The notes beneath the pieces were generated by a model. It saw nothing but the letters and a program-made list of their open reading frames with translations. It was not told the DNA's origin and made no database searches. A stretch of DNA of 64,000 nt from assembly GCA_037576215.1 (NCBI GenBank), contig JBANDB010000002.1, positions 7,192,001 through 7,256,000 of the forward strand, in the 5' to 3' direction. The translations under genes and the position numbers were made by a program. This DNA is from Armillaria gallica. Its lineage: Eukaryota > Basidiomycota > Agaricomycetes > Agaricales > Physalacriaceae. Positions 11,681 through 22,652 of this stretch are shown here, one piece after another; the first letter of the stretch is position 1; the number at the start of each line of letters is the position of its first letter.

Positions 11681-13680
11681 GGCAACATCGGTCAAGACTC
11701 TCTCGCGCCTCCTGACGAGCATGGATACAACGTTCGTGCACTAGGCGTGGAATATGGACAAGGGCATCAATCACGGAGTTCACGCGATGGATGATACAAC
11801 TATCCTCGACGGCTACGACCATCCCAAAGACCTGATTATGGGTTGAAAGGATGTATCGCCATCCGGCAAGTGCGGTGTCCACGCCGCGGAGAGAAGGGTC
11901 TGTTTGTCGCACTCTGCAATGATGGGAAGAACATTGTGGGCTAGAGGGTGCGGCAGAGGAAACGGGAGACGCGTCATCCTTTCCATGAAGACAGTGTACC
12001 GTCGGGTGAGGCGGGATGTGCTGGCAGTGGTAGGTCTCTCCGTAAGCTTGCATTCATTGGCACTCACGTCTCTGTAGCTCATTCTTACCCGCACGATTCT
12101 CTCCTTCGCGTGAAACACCAAGTCTTGGTCGCCAATGGCATGTCGAGGGCAGAGCTAATGAAGAGAGGGTTGCGCGCGGGGATGGTAGGTACCTTCTGTT
12201 AGTCCACATAGCCCGATCTCACTCATTTGAAGCATACGCTCAAAGAACATATCAAGCCCTTCCAAAGACAAACATGCCGTCGTTTGGGACGACGCGCGAG
12301 GACTACGGATTTGTGCCCGAAGGGTGGCGTAGTCTGCAAAATTCCGTCCACAATATTTGGCAACCGGCGACAAACCCGCGCAGAACCATGGCTACGCGAA
12401 CAGGGTGACGCGTGCTGCTGTCCATCCTCACACTGCCCAAAACGAGGCTTTCCCATGCCATGCAACCTGCTTATCCCTCTGACACCGTTGCCGTTGTGTG
12501 CCCAATCTTTACGCTGCTGTCTGCCTTTCGGATTCCTATTGGTGAATGACTCATAGGTTTGTCCTCTTTGTGACAATCTGTCGTGGTTCGAAGGCTTACT
12601 CTTTCTTACTAGCTCTGGCTGCTCATGGACGTCAACGTACGCTTTCGATAAAGGCGCTTAATGCCTTCAGTACGATGCCACAACGTGGTTTTCCATGGAG
12701 TAATTGTTCCTTCGACAACACTTTACTCGCTAGCAGGATGATCTTAGACAAGAGACAAACCGACAAATTGTCCTCGTCTCCACCATCGCAGGCAAAGTCC
12801 TCTCCGTTCCGTTCATCAATCAAGTCGACAGCATACATCATACACTGAGCAATCCGGACTGCAAATATTCTGTCAAAACCAACACACTTTCGGCGACAAA
12901 CGCGCTCGTCTCTCTCATGGAGACCTGTCCTTCCGTGTTTCCTTCGCGTCTAAGACTAAAGCCGTGAAGGTAGTCAAGAGTGTGCCTGCCTCGTGAAGAC
13001 TACCCTAACGGAATCGGAATTGATTTACTGCTTCAACCTCACCGGAAGCCTCGAAAACGAGTCCGTTACGCTCTTTTCGACCAAATCCTGCTCTTATGTC
13101 TTGAGGTGTCTACTTACATCACGAGGGGAAATTACCTATTAATTTCCAGTTCATCATATGCGCGCGCATATCACCTCGTGGGGAGGCGACTTTTGCGAGC
13201 GGTCCGCTCTCGCAAACAGGCCATTCGTGGATAAATGTACGTACGCCATCTTTGTACAGGGAAGTTTACTGACTATCTGCTATTAGATATCAAGACGGTC
13301 GTGAAAGCGTTAATCTCGATTTGGACGATTGCGAGTCGGCAATATGCAATATGGATGACACGACGAGGATAATAGTACGATGGGTATTGAAGCTGCACCA
13401 GCGGCAGGTAATTCTTCCTTCCATCTGGTGCGCGATTATTGACTGAGCCGACATGCTCACATTTTGAGTGCGAAAAGCTCCAGCATATGAGGAGCCGTAT
13501 TTAGCAGGCCATCTTGCAGAACTGCGCCGTAGTGTCTTCCCACACCGGGATCATCACCACGAACGGCATCAGCTGCCGATAACGTTCCCTGCCCTTTATT
13601 TCCCTTCGACGGGCTCGCCGCTCTCAAAATGATCGTGTGGATTTTCGCTGTGGGCAAGTGGTAAAAAAGTCATAGGTCTG
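11680..13680 (+). pseudogene. Degenerate BTB-like cassette, copy B
   Basis: It repeats cassette copy A in order. S1 is about 11710-12225, S2 12230-12530, S3 12540-12880, S4 12960-13430 and S5 13440-13600; S6 is missing. Examples shared with copy A are 'gatatgttctttgagcgtatg'-type text in S2 (on the reverse strand) and 'ggttttccatgg.g.aattgttccttcgacaacac' in S3. S4 encodes GIGIDLLLQPHRKPRKRVRY before the BTB-like motif. Stops and shifts are frequent. The copy sits about 10 kb from copy A in the same orientation. Confidence 0.5.
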
Positions 13681-13689
13681 TGCGACACC

Positions 13690-14110
13690 CATACCGTACA
13701 CGAGCAGTCCAAGGCCCCGACGGTACGGGTACGGTGGGCATCCCTAAAAGGCGCCAGCCAAGCATCGTGTACATATCGCCAGCACATGTGCGGGTGGGAG
13801 ATGATAAAGGGAGAAAGAGTAAATCGATGGTGGTGGTTTCCAGTATAATTAGGAGTAGTCCTGTGACATTACCTTCTACGTGGCGAGCCGGCGATAGATG
13901 CTTCATATACAGGATGGTAACGAGACTAGTAGGAGTATGTATGTCCTGAAACCCCCTTCATTGGTCAATGCCAGATATGGAGGAGACGCTGAAACTTTTT
14001 CTCAAGGATTCCACTTTAATTTTGATTGCAGACCCGATACTCGAAGGACTCAAAAGCGAAATATGCTTGCTCAAAGATATTGAAAAGAAACTGGCAGAAA
14101 AATACGAGAT
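13690..14110 (-). pseudogene. Fragment similar to the middle of the intact MATH/BTB-like gene
   Basis: Sequence around 13940-14040 aligns with 23220-23290. Both contain 'caatgcca...tggaagagacg' or close variants, and on the minus strand both encode K-V-[EK]-S-...-S-[AV]-S-x-x followed by FRTY[IV]LL. This is the region of the intact gene just before its third exon. The rest of the fragment has decayed. It lies immediately upstream of the caspase-like gene on the opposite strand. Confidence 0.35.
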
Positions 14111-14326
14111 ATCGATCGACTCTGACAGTTCGCCAGACCGCCCAAGCACGTGCGGTGTGCAACTTCGATGCAGACGCCTTTTGGGAGTGGTCGCAGATGC
14201 ACATCCTTTACCATCATCGTAAAGAATTGGCACATCGGCAGATGTTTGGCCCTTTCGAATCGGAATCTCCGCCCTTATTAGCCCCAAAGGTCAGGCGCGT
14301 ATTGCTAGTAAAGTCTCGGATTCTAA

Positions 14327-15388
14327 ATAGCACCCTCGCAGCCGCCATCCATAATTGACCCATCTCGGTTTTGGGCGGTCGTCTTTGGCATTGACGATTA
14401 CGCATCTTATCCCCTCCGAGGTAGCGTGTCTGATGCTATAGAAATTGCCGATTATTTGTTGGAAGACCTCGGCATCCCAAAGGATCACGTCCAGCTACTT
14501 CTAAGTTACGGCCCCGGGCTGACACTTGCGCATGCCGATGCTTGCATCGCACCTACACGCGATAACATCGTCAACACACTACTCGAACTCTCTACCGACC
14601 CCCGGATAGAAGTAGGCGATAATATCGTCATATACTTCTCCGGACACGGTTCGGTATACCCCTGTTCGCAGTATCTGCCTTATAGTGGCACTCATGCAGG
14701 TGTAGGGTCCATCGAAGTTCTGGGCCCCGTCGACCGCGACCTCCGTGGACATGATGGAAAAAGTGTTCCTGATATCAGTGACCGAGAAATCAACACTATT
14801 CTCTCAGAAATATCTCGTACCAAGGGGCATCACATCACTTTCATTCTAGACTGCTGCCACGCGTCAAGTCTCACCAGAGCGATGCAAGGTGAAGGGACTG
14901 TGCGCGCTATCAAGCCTATGCTAGGGAGAAGCACCCTTGCAGATATGTTGGAGGCTGCAGATAAAAGACTGAGGGATCTTCCTGGATACCGATCCGTCTT
15001 GGCGGAAGATTGGTTTCCCAATATGGATTCGCATGTAATTCTGGCAGCGTGTAAGGAATATGAGTATGCGAGGGAGGTAAGATGCGAGGACGGCTACCAT
15101 GGAATTTTTACTCAGGGGCTCACTAAAGCTCTAAAGTCAGCTACCCATAAAACGACTTACCTCGGCCTCCTTGAGGCTCTGCCTTCGACTGTACATCAGA
15201 CTCCAGTTATTGCTGGGAAACACAGAAACGCAAAACTTTGGTATCAGGTATGACAACGCCTGTCATCACGCGTCTATTAATTGAAGCGTATTATAAACCA
15301 GGACTCGGTTTCCGGGGACAAGATGAAAACCAGAATAGACATTACTTCCTCTAATGGTGGCAGTACATTAGGGGTCAGAGCGGGATAG
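14327..15388 (+). CDS. Caspase-like (peptidase C14/metacaspase-type) protein
   Basis: The main exon (open from 14327) encodes FWAVVFGIDDYASYPLRGSV, the usual first strand and turn of the caspase fold. It then has the histidine motif VIYFSGHGS (about 14627-14653) and the cysteine motif ILDCCHAS (about 14843-14866), so both catalytic residues are present. A GTATGA...AACCAG intron (15248-15301) joins KLWYQ to DSVSGDKMK, and a stop follows at 15386-15388. Proteins of this family cleave after basic residues and are linked to fungal programmed cell death. Upstream frames at 13968-14220 and 14026-14326 (FDADAFWEWSQMHILYHHRK) are probably 5' exons, but I could not join them with consistent phase. The product, about 340 residues, seems short at the C-terminus compared with related Agaricomycete proteins, as I recall them. 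Confidence 0.8.
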
Positions 15389-15389
15389 T

Positions 15390-15560
15390 CTGTCGTCCCA
15401 GTCTCAAGGCGGCACCGGAATGTCGGTCCGGCACACTGGGCAGGTAATTGTACTATGAATGAAATGAAATGTACGCGTAATACTTTATACGCCTGGGGTC
15501 TTTGCGCTTCCTCATAAAACCATAAGGGTGAAATTGAGTGAGTTTCATCCGTTTTGTCTT
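15390..15560. other. 3' flank of the caspase-like gene
   Basis: No gene was recognised. Confidence 0.3.
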
Positions 15561-15790
15561 AGCCAGCGCTAACCTCGGCAACTCGTTCGTCTTGCTGGTC
15601 CGTGTGTCATGTTGTTTTTGGCCCATGTTCGCCGATAATAACGAGAACGACGACTGTAGCCATTACTACTCCAAGAACTTGTTGAGCTCGGGTAGCAGCA
15701 GGAATGGCAATGGCGCTAAGTAATTTGAACCCGCTTCTGCCTGGTCGTTTGGTAAACCCCATGGAAAGTTCACCTCGCATGGCTTAGGTC
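15560..15790 (+). pseudogene. 5' fragment of the PHD+SET gene family
   Basis: The stretch aligns with 25040-25270. Shared text includes 'cctcggcaa', 'ttcgccgat..aacgagaacgacgactgta' and the SSGSSRNGNGA-coding segment that matches SSGSSRQGNGA at the N-terminus of the intact gene. The start codon and the PHD finger are lost. Confidence 0.5.
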
Positions 15791-16029
15791 GATTCTTCCT
15801 CGATTTTGGCGAGCCCTTTGATATGATGTGAGGCGGGCTAGAGTAGAGCGAGCATGCAGCTAGTGACTGAACTGTTAGCGTCGAGCGAAATTGAAAAAAA
15901 AAGAAAGAAAGAGCAGTAGCTTACTGTAGAGGAGCGGTTTGCTTTGCGAGAGCACGGGAGACCCACCAATGTCATACAAAGAATGCATGGATGTAACGGG
16001 CTGTACGGCACGGGAAAGCCTCATTTTGA

Positions 16030-16690
16030 ATAGAGTGCTGAGGGTGGACAGCAGGGCGCGTCACCCTATTCGCGTACCCGTGGTTCTTCGTGCGTTTATC
16101 ACTGGCGCCAAATATCGTGGACGGAATTTTGCAGACAGTAACTGGCAGGGAAGCCGTACTGATGGATGATGCAATATAGCTAAATTCATTGAATTGTGAG
16201 AGAGCAAAAGATGCTGTCTTTGTGTTTGGGAGGGCATGATATGTCCGTTGAGCGCATACTTCAATCAAGAGTGAGATCGGGCTAAGTAGATTAACAGAAG
16301 GCACCTACCATCTCCGCGTGCAAACCTCCCTTAAGTCCCTGCCCTCGACGTGCCATCGGCGGCCAAGACTTGGTACTTCATGCGAAGGAGAGAATCATAT
16401 GGGTTAAATTGAGCTACAGAGACGTGAGTACCAGTGAATACAAGTATTAGTAATTGGTGGGACTTGCTATTCCCACCACATCCTACCTGCCGCTTCATCT
16501 GACGGTGCGCTGTTTTCATGGAGGGGATGCCACAGCTCCTGTTTCCTCAGCCTCCTCCCGTAGCCTCCGCAATGCTCTTCCCATCATCGTCGAGCGCGAC
16601 GAACAGATCCTTCTCACCACGAAGCGGACGCGGTGCTCGTCGGATGACGACACATCGTCTTTTACCAGAGGAAGGACGTGGTTAAGATGG
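16030..16690 (-). pseudogene. BTB-like cassette fragment (S1 and S2, inverted)
   Basis: On the minus strand it carries S1 (about 16690-16280) and S2 (about 16275-16030) in the same order as copies A and B. Matching pieces include 'gcgcacggtcagatgaagcgg' for S1 and 'gccatggctacgcgaa'-like text for S2. All frames are interrupted. Confidence 0.5.
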
Positions 16691-16699
16691 CTATGGCCT

Positions 16700-17005
16700 A
16701 TAGTCTACGCCTCCTCATCGTCCGTAGGGATTCACTCGCCGGAGGGGGGGATTCGAAAAGATGGAGCCTGTGTCAAGTACTTGAGCGCTTGAGCTTGAGC
16801 TTTCAATGAATCGAAAAGTCTGGCGAAAAATAAGGTTAATTATCCTCTAAGAACACTGTCGACTTTACTCACAGGATGCTTTCAAGATTTCAAGCTCAAG
16901 TTGAAATCACCCGCGGCAAGTCTGGGCCAATGACGTACAAAGTCACGTGACTATGCCTTAAAACGTTTATTTTCGGGACACTTTGAACCACCATGATAGC
17001 TTAAA
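16700..17005. other. Intergenic; flank of inverted-repeat arm
   Basis: No gene was seen. A 'caagtctgggccaatgacgt...cacgtgac' stretch at 16918-16950 resembles, in reverse, 40285-40320 near the third SET-gene copy. Confidence 0.35.
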
Positions 17006-19450
17006 TATCCACTTCGCAGTTATCAATTCTCTAGATACAAGCACACAACAAAACTGAGTGTTATCCCAAGTGTTCGGAGTCAATCAATTCTCTAAAAAAG
17101 CTTTTACAAACGTACAATAAAGAAATAGCACATAAATTATCCGAATACGAAAGCTAACAATAAAATCCTAGCACCCCCACCCGCCCATCATCGCTCTCGG
17201 AGCCCGCGGCGCGCTAGGGATGGTCATCGCCCGCGGGGCCCTCGGAACGGGTATCGGTATCGGTATAGACGTCATCCTCAACGACGGCTCCTCCTCCTCA
17301 CGTTTGATCACCCCCACTTTCGTCTTCTCTCGCTCCTTCTTCCAATCATCCAGCGTCATCTTGCGACGCTTTTGTGGCGAGTTTAGGTTTCTTTCTGGGA
17401 GTGATTTTGATATGCGCGGCGGCAACGGTGGAGAATGTGAATGCGAATGCGAGAATAATTGAGACTTGATGGTGGGAGAAGCCGGGGAAGGGAAGGAAGC
17501 CGGAGGGTTGTATGATGGCGGCGTTTTGGGCGATACAAGGAACAGGCCGGGGATATCAGGTGGGGGTCCTCATCACTGGTGACGGCGATTTAATACGCGT
17601 CGGCGGCTCTGTATCTGGTTCCTTCCTCTTCTTTCCTGGACTCATGACAGACGGTGCAACTACCGGGATATTAGGCGTTGGCAGTGGCAAATCGACTAGC
17701 ATCCCATCGGGGGTATCCAAAGGTGGGGTGTCCGGTGTGGAATCGGGTGATTCTTTCGCTCGCGGCCTTCGTTTCGGCAGTGAGGGTGGTCGGGGAACGT
17801 CTACAACGGTAGAGCGGTCATTGTCGACTCTTGGCGGCGGCGGAATCTCCTTGATAGGTGGCGTTGACGACTTCTTTGGTTTTCGTCTAGGCAAAGGAGG
17901 CCGCAGAGGTGCGTCAGACATGGGTACATCCAGTGAGCTGGCTGCCGTCGACGGAGAATCAACAGTCATGACATCGAACGACTCTCTGCTCATTGCGTCC
18001 GATGTTGAACAAGATAATTTTTGCCTTCGCCTTGAGAGCGCCGGCGGCACTGGCGAAGTCAGTGCATCGTGAGTCAACGATGATATTGTCGGATCCTCCG
18101 TCCTCACAATCGGAGACGTTAATGACAGTTTCGCGAATGCGTCTGTTGGGCTTAACGGTGATAGCGATGTCGGCATCCATGCTTGACCTTTCCTCATCTT
18201 TGGCGGTACTACGCCTGCTTGTTCCGTCGTGTTCTTCGCCGGCACGACCTCCTTCTTCACTTCCTTTCTCTTCTGCTTTCCTTTCCTTGGTACGATCTCG
18301 ACGTCACCCCGCTACCTGACCCTGATCTTGAATCCTCTCAGCTTCCCGACCAGCAGACCTAGATGGCCAGCCTTCCAATCGCCTCCGCGCATCGCCTCGA
18401 GTGCACAGCCCGTCCTGCCGTCGCATGCACATGTCATGAATGCTCCCTCCAAGGCGTCGACAGCTTCGAGCCTCCTTTCTTCGCCACCATGAATGGGATG
18501 GGTGTCATCCCATTCCTATCCTAGCACTACGTCATCTTCAACGCTTAGCTCTTGAATATAATATACCCTATCCACCATCCTAGTCTGCGTCTATTTGGGC
18601 ATTCCTGAGCGAGTTACTGAGCAGCCTTGCCTTCAAGTCGACAAGAGCCGCACCAATGTCGTCAGAGTTGTCTGTGAAGGAATGAGATGGAAAAATACAC
18701 TTGGCCCGAGGATATGCGTCCCCGTTTAGAAGAAGTACGACGTACGACCAGGCAATTGCAACCACAGAGAGATAAGGAATAAATATCGCTGGACCGACGT
18801 GTGTAACGTGTATGTCGGTGGAAGGACGGAATCAGGCGGAGAAGGCAAATGCAAGCGATATGTAAGGTGAGGGTCCGGTACCGCTGGGAAGCTGGAATGC
18901 AGTCGGAGGATATCTTGCCCGATACAAACGTAGGTCTGTCGTTCTTCTTCTTCTACCTCGTTGCCTCCTCCCACCTTCCCTGTTGCATACCCATCAATAC
19001 CAATCTTCGGACTGGTTGACTCTAGCATATATCCCAAAACATGCTTTATGGCACCATGTAAGCAAGACGGACCAATTCAGAATAGAGTTTGCAGAAGAAA
19101 GGTAACTGAAAGACTTGTGAGCGCAAGCCCGAAGGAAAATGTGGGTGCTGCTCACCTTAAGCAATCCTCGCAACCAATGCTGAACCGAACTCGTCATCGT
19201 GCGGCAGCTCACATATGCGCCGGAGTGTTGGGTCGTCGAGAGGGAAGGTTTGCTTGGTCATCATCGAGGCGGGGAGAAGAGGAAACACATAGTGAAGGGT
19301 TATGGGACGTAATTAGGGTGTTATTGCCCTGCCCGCTGCTACCCGTGTTTGACGCGCTCCTTGAGTGGTTATGGTCGTCCACCACGCTGAGCTCGCATAC
19401 ATAGACGCCATCTCGTCATCGGCGAATATGGGTGAAAGAAGGAAAACAAC
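17006..19450 (-). pseudogene. PHD+SET (Set3-type) gene, inverted decayed copy
   Basis: This minus-strand copy of the gene at 25192-27509 includes its 3' flank, with homology running to about 17006. The 3' half (18260-17556) keeps an open frame of 234 codons, about 91 percent identical by eye in residues to the intact gene. It ends in a one-base shift after VMRTP. The 5' half (19400-18270) is far more decayed. The start ATG corresponds to GTG, the PHD motif is reduced to remnants (TWCHKACFGIYARVN near 19050-19000), and the SET region (about 18720-18490) has several stops. No functional product is likely unless the 3' frame is expressed by itself. Confidence 0.75.
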
Positions 19451-19815
19451 AAGGACGCGCGGACCAGCGAGCGTCTGCCGAGTATGACTCCGCTCGTCCC
19501 TACAAAGCTCGACTTCCCTCCATAGTACGAAGAAATCGACTCCAAGCCTAAATCTGCTCGCCTCTACCATTTTGTCCAAGCTGGCTTAACATCGTCTACC
19601 TCCCGTCCTCCGTACCTCGGCCCTTCCTGCTCCCTCCACAGCCACAGACTTGCCTCTCCCCAAGACCTCTCCTCCACTCCGCCTTCTCCGCACAAGACCA
19701 CTCCCTCTCCGTATGATTCAGCATACGTCCTCCCCGCACATCTCCCCCCGCACGAACACTGTCCTCCGCACACACTCCCGTTCTCCTCTCCCGCGCGCAC
19801 ATCAGCCGCCATCCA
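19450..19815. other. No recognisable gene
   Basis: Pyrimidine-rich sequence on the plus strand. Frames are present but have no known motif. Confidence 0.3.
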
Positions 19816-19819
19816 GATT

Positions 19820-20650
19820 TCACACCCCCATGTCCGTGTCCGTCATCGCAGGTGATGACAGTGCATACGGCCGTGAATTGAACGAGTCTTCAAGTACCGG
19901 CAAGCTGTCAGGAAATAGTCAGAAACCGGAAAGGTCGGGTATCATCATCGACATACCTGTTGTTTCCCGTGCCTGAAATCATCGAGAGCCGGCTCCGTTT
20001 CGACCAGTCGTTAGTTTGAGGTAACGGCGGGCTATAGGTACACAGTTAGCAACTAGTCGTATGGCCGTGCCAAGCAATCAACATACCTGCTATTGCCGAT
20101 GCTAGAAATCCCTCAGCCTCAGCCCTCGGCCTCATGCGTACAGTTGTTGCGTGCGATCGGTGTAAGCACCGTACCTATCCAAGCCATGACCGGGGAGTGT
20201 ACCACTCCATCGCACATCGTGGATCGATGTTGGCGCATACGATTCCATCGTCCGTCGTCTTCGTTGGGCTTGGCAATACGGTAGCTGGTGTAAGCAGTGA
20301 GCACGCAGGATGGGTATGTCAGGTAATTTACATACCAGCAATATCCGGTGTGCGACCCAATCGTCATCTTTGTTGCACCCGAGAATAAGGGATCCGGAAC
20401 TGAAACTAAACAGTTAGAGGGCAGAAAGATCGTGTACAACAATCTACATACCTGTCTATACACCATCGAGCTTGGTGTTGTAAGCGCTGTGTTCGTCATC
20501 TTCCAGGCTCGTTCTAAAAGTATCGGTTTGTTAGCGAGGTTAAAGCAAAACGTGTGTAGCGTACACACCTGTCCGTACCAAGCCTACTACCCACCAAACG
20601 ACGTTCCCTCGGACGTTGATCGAACCAAGTCGATTGGTAACCAAACACCC
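19820..20650 (-). CDS. Unrecognised multi-exon gene 'gene Z' (3' part)
   Basis: Successive exons on the minus strand fit in phase. They run roughly from 20650, with inferred pieces about 20565-20640, about 20470-20515, 20336-20405, 20175-20284, 20087-20111 (25 nt), 19957-20031 and 19820-19904, ending in a TGA at 19820-19822. Introns are about 50 bp with GTATGT, GTACGG or GTGTGT donors. The predicted product contains SLEDDEHSAYNTKLD, DPLFSGATKMTIGSHTGYC and a terminal SSPAMTDTDMGV. It looks soluble and polar and I recognise no family. The agreement of phase across six joins supports a real gene. The start lies further upstream and was not resolved. Confidence 0.42.
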
Positions 20651-21590
20651 TGTTGGCTTACCCGCACGGATTGAGGAGAAAGACTGCGTGGAAAAAGGTC
20701 AGAAAATATAACGGTCAAGTAAACAGTACTACCCTAACCTTTTAGAGTGAATACCGCGTCTTGCAGAATCTGCCACGCAACAGGCATCATCACCGTAGCC
20801 GGTGAAAGAGAGCGGCGGAAAAAATAAACATCGCCGCCGTCGTTTCTACCGATCTAGAGCTGCGGAACATGAGAAAATGAACATGGCTGGAACAACCGAT
20901 AAGCTCACTTGGCAGCCCACTGTCGAGACTCACTTGCTCGATCCCTTTACCCTCCTGGCTTTACATAGCCTGGGGGGGAATATAGGTTAGCCCAAAGTAA
21001 GTAGAATAAACGAGTAGCCTACCATGCTAGGCCCAATTGCAGATAGTGGCTTGATTTGCGAGTTATTGGTGCCCTGCAACAATGATGAAATATCAGTAAA
21101 AACCAGCACCGACGTCGCATCGCTGGCGTACCATCGACAAGTTCAGTGGCTAGACCTAGTAGGCAAGGTCAATAAAAGAGTAAAATCACCAGGAGAAACA
21201 CAAGTACTCACCGTTATCGACAGCGAGCTTGTCGTCTTCGTAGTGGTGGTGACCGTCAGAAGTAAAGGAACATATCAATGAAAATATCTCGGTCCGAAAT
21301 CCGATGATTTCAGTCACGAGACCAAATCCATCGAACGCGACGACGAGACGCGCAGCCGCAATGAGCGATCTCGACGATGAGTAGAAGGCTAGTGGGAGTG
21401 ATGTGTGAGATGAGGGAGAGAGGAGATGATAGAGGAAAGGAGAAAGTGGGAATGAGTGGGATGATAAAAGTATGAAGGAAACCCACCTCCTAGTATTTGA
21501 AGGTTTCGTGTAGACCTAGAGCCCAGCGGAGGTGAATAAAATTCGGCCCTAGCTGGTTACAGGCAAGCGAATATGGGAGTCCAGCCGCTC
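20650..21590 (-). other. Probable 5' exons or flank of gene Z, unresolved
   Basis: Several splice-like sites on the minus strand occur (for example GTGAGTACTTG near 21214 and GTAGGC near 21023), suggesting more exons, but I could not build a consistent frame. Confidence 0.25.
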
Positions 21591-21599
21591 TTGCTTTCG

Positions 21600-22350
21600 C
21601 TGTAGGAAAATATACGGGTGAACGAGCCATAGGGTCTGTCCTTTTTGCCACAACCTCTCGTGATTTGAAGGCTTACTCGTTTTTGATAGCTCTGGCTGCG
21701 AAGATACCCCTTTGATAATGGCACTTATTAATAAACTCCTCCTTATGCTTGGTACATGATTATTGACTGATATCCATCAGAACCGACATGGCCAGATTAA
21801 AGTTTATGAGTACCGAAACCTTTGACCAGCATACAAGGAACGGTATTCATCAGTCCATCCTTCTCGACAATGTCGTCTCCACTGGGATCATCATCACGAA
21901 TGGCATCAGCCGTCGATAACATCGACCCGCCAGCGGAAGAATCCATAGTCTAGTGGACTGTTATCTTCAGTTTCATAGGAAGAGCAAGTTCATGAAATGG
22001 AGGTACAAGGGACAGAGCGCTTTAGGTCATAGATGCCGCCGCGTTCGCACAAGCCGATGTATCCTTTCGCTGTGAAGGTGAATGCTTACATGTATAAGCT
22101 CATTTTATTTCTTCTGATTTTCCTACCAGGCTGAGTGTTCATACCCAGTAGATGCTGAGTAACATCATCGGTGAGCCAGTATGTTTTCGTTAGCTTTACA
22201 GCCTGGTTCTTGTAATGATCCTGTTCCCTAGGTACCTGATGTCGATCACATTGCAGACCCTCTTGTATCTCCGTAATGGCAACGTGAAATGGCAGAGGTT
22301 GGGCATGGCGAATGGCGGAGGTCACGAACCGGGTCATGTTTTCGACTTTG
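21600..22350 (+). pseudogene. BTB-like cassette fragment (S3, S5, S6)
   Basis: A 3' portion of the cassette: S3 tail about 21600-21735, S5 about 21750-22030 and S6 about 22070-22350. S6 includes KPMYPFAVKV followed by a GTGAATG...CTACCAG intron-like stretch, equivalent to the SPKSMYRLAVK/intron junction of the intact gene. The S6 end encodes NGGGHEPGHVFDFVGPN, also seen at 28740-28900. Frames are broken. Confidence 0.48.
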
Positions 22351-22359
22351 TTGGGCCCA

Positions 22360-22645
22360 ACTTCTTCCTGGTGCATAATTATTACCCTTTGTGATCGGGT
22401 TTTGTTAGCCCAAAATCCATTCCGAAGAGAAGTCGGACCGAAACTGCTGGAACAACAATGTATGCCATGACGGTCAGTCTTGTTGAAAAATCTGTTCAGT
22501 CTTGAGATGGCCTTGGTGCAATAGGCTTGCATGTGGGTCAGAATGGAAGAAGTGAAGGATGATGCTTGACGGTCCAGTGGATTCAAGCAGCTATTGGAAT
22601 ACGTGACAAAAACTACGTGATAGTTCGAAAGATCCCCACCCAGAG
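22360..22645. other. Spacer between cassette fragment and MATH/BTB-like gene
   Basis: It probably includes the 3' UTR of the minus-strand gene. No independent gene was recognised. Confidence 0.35.
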
Positions 22646-22652
22646 TTGTTAA

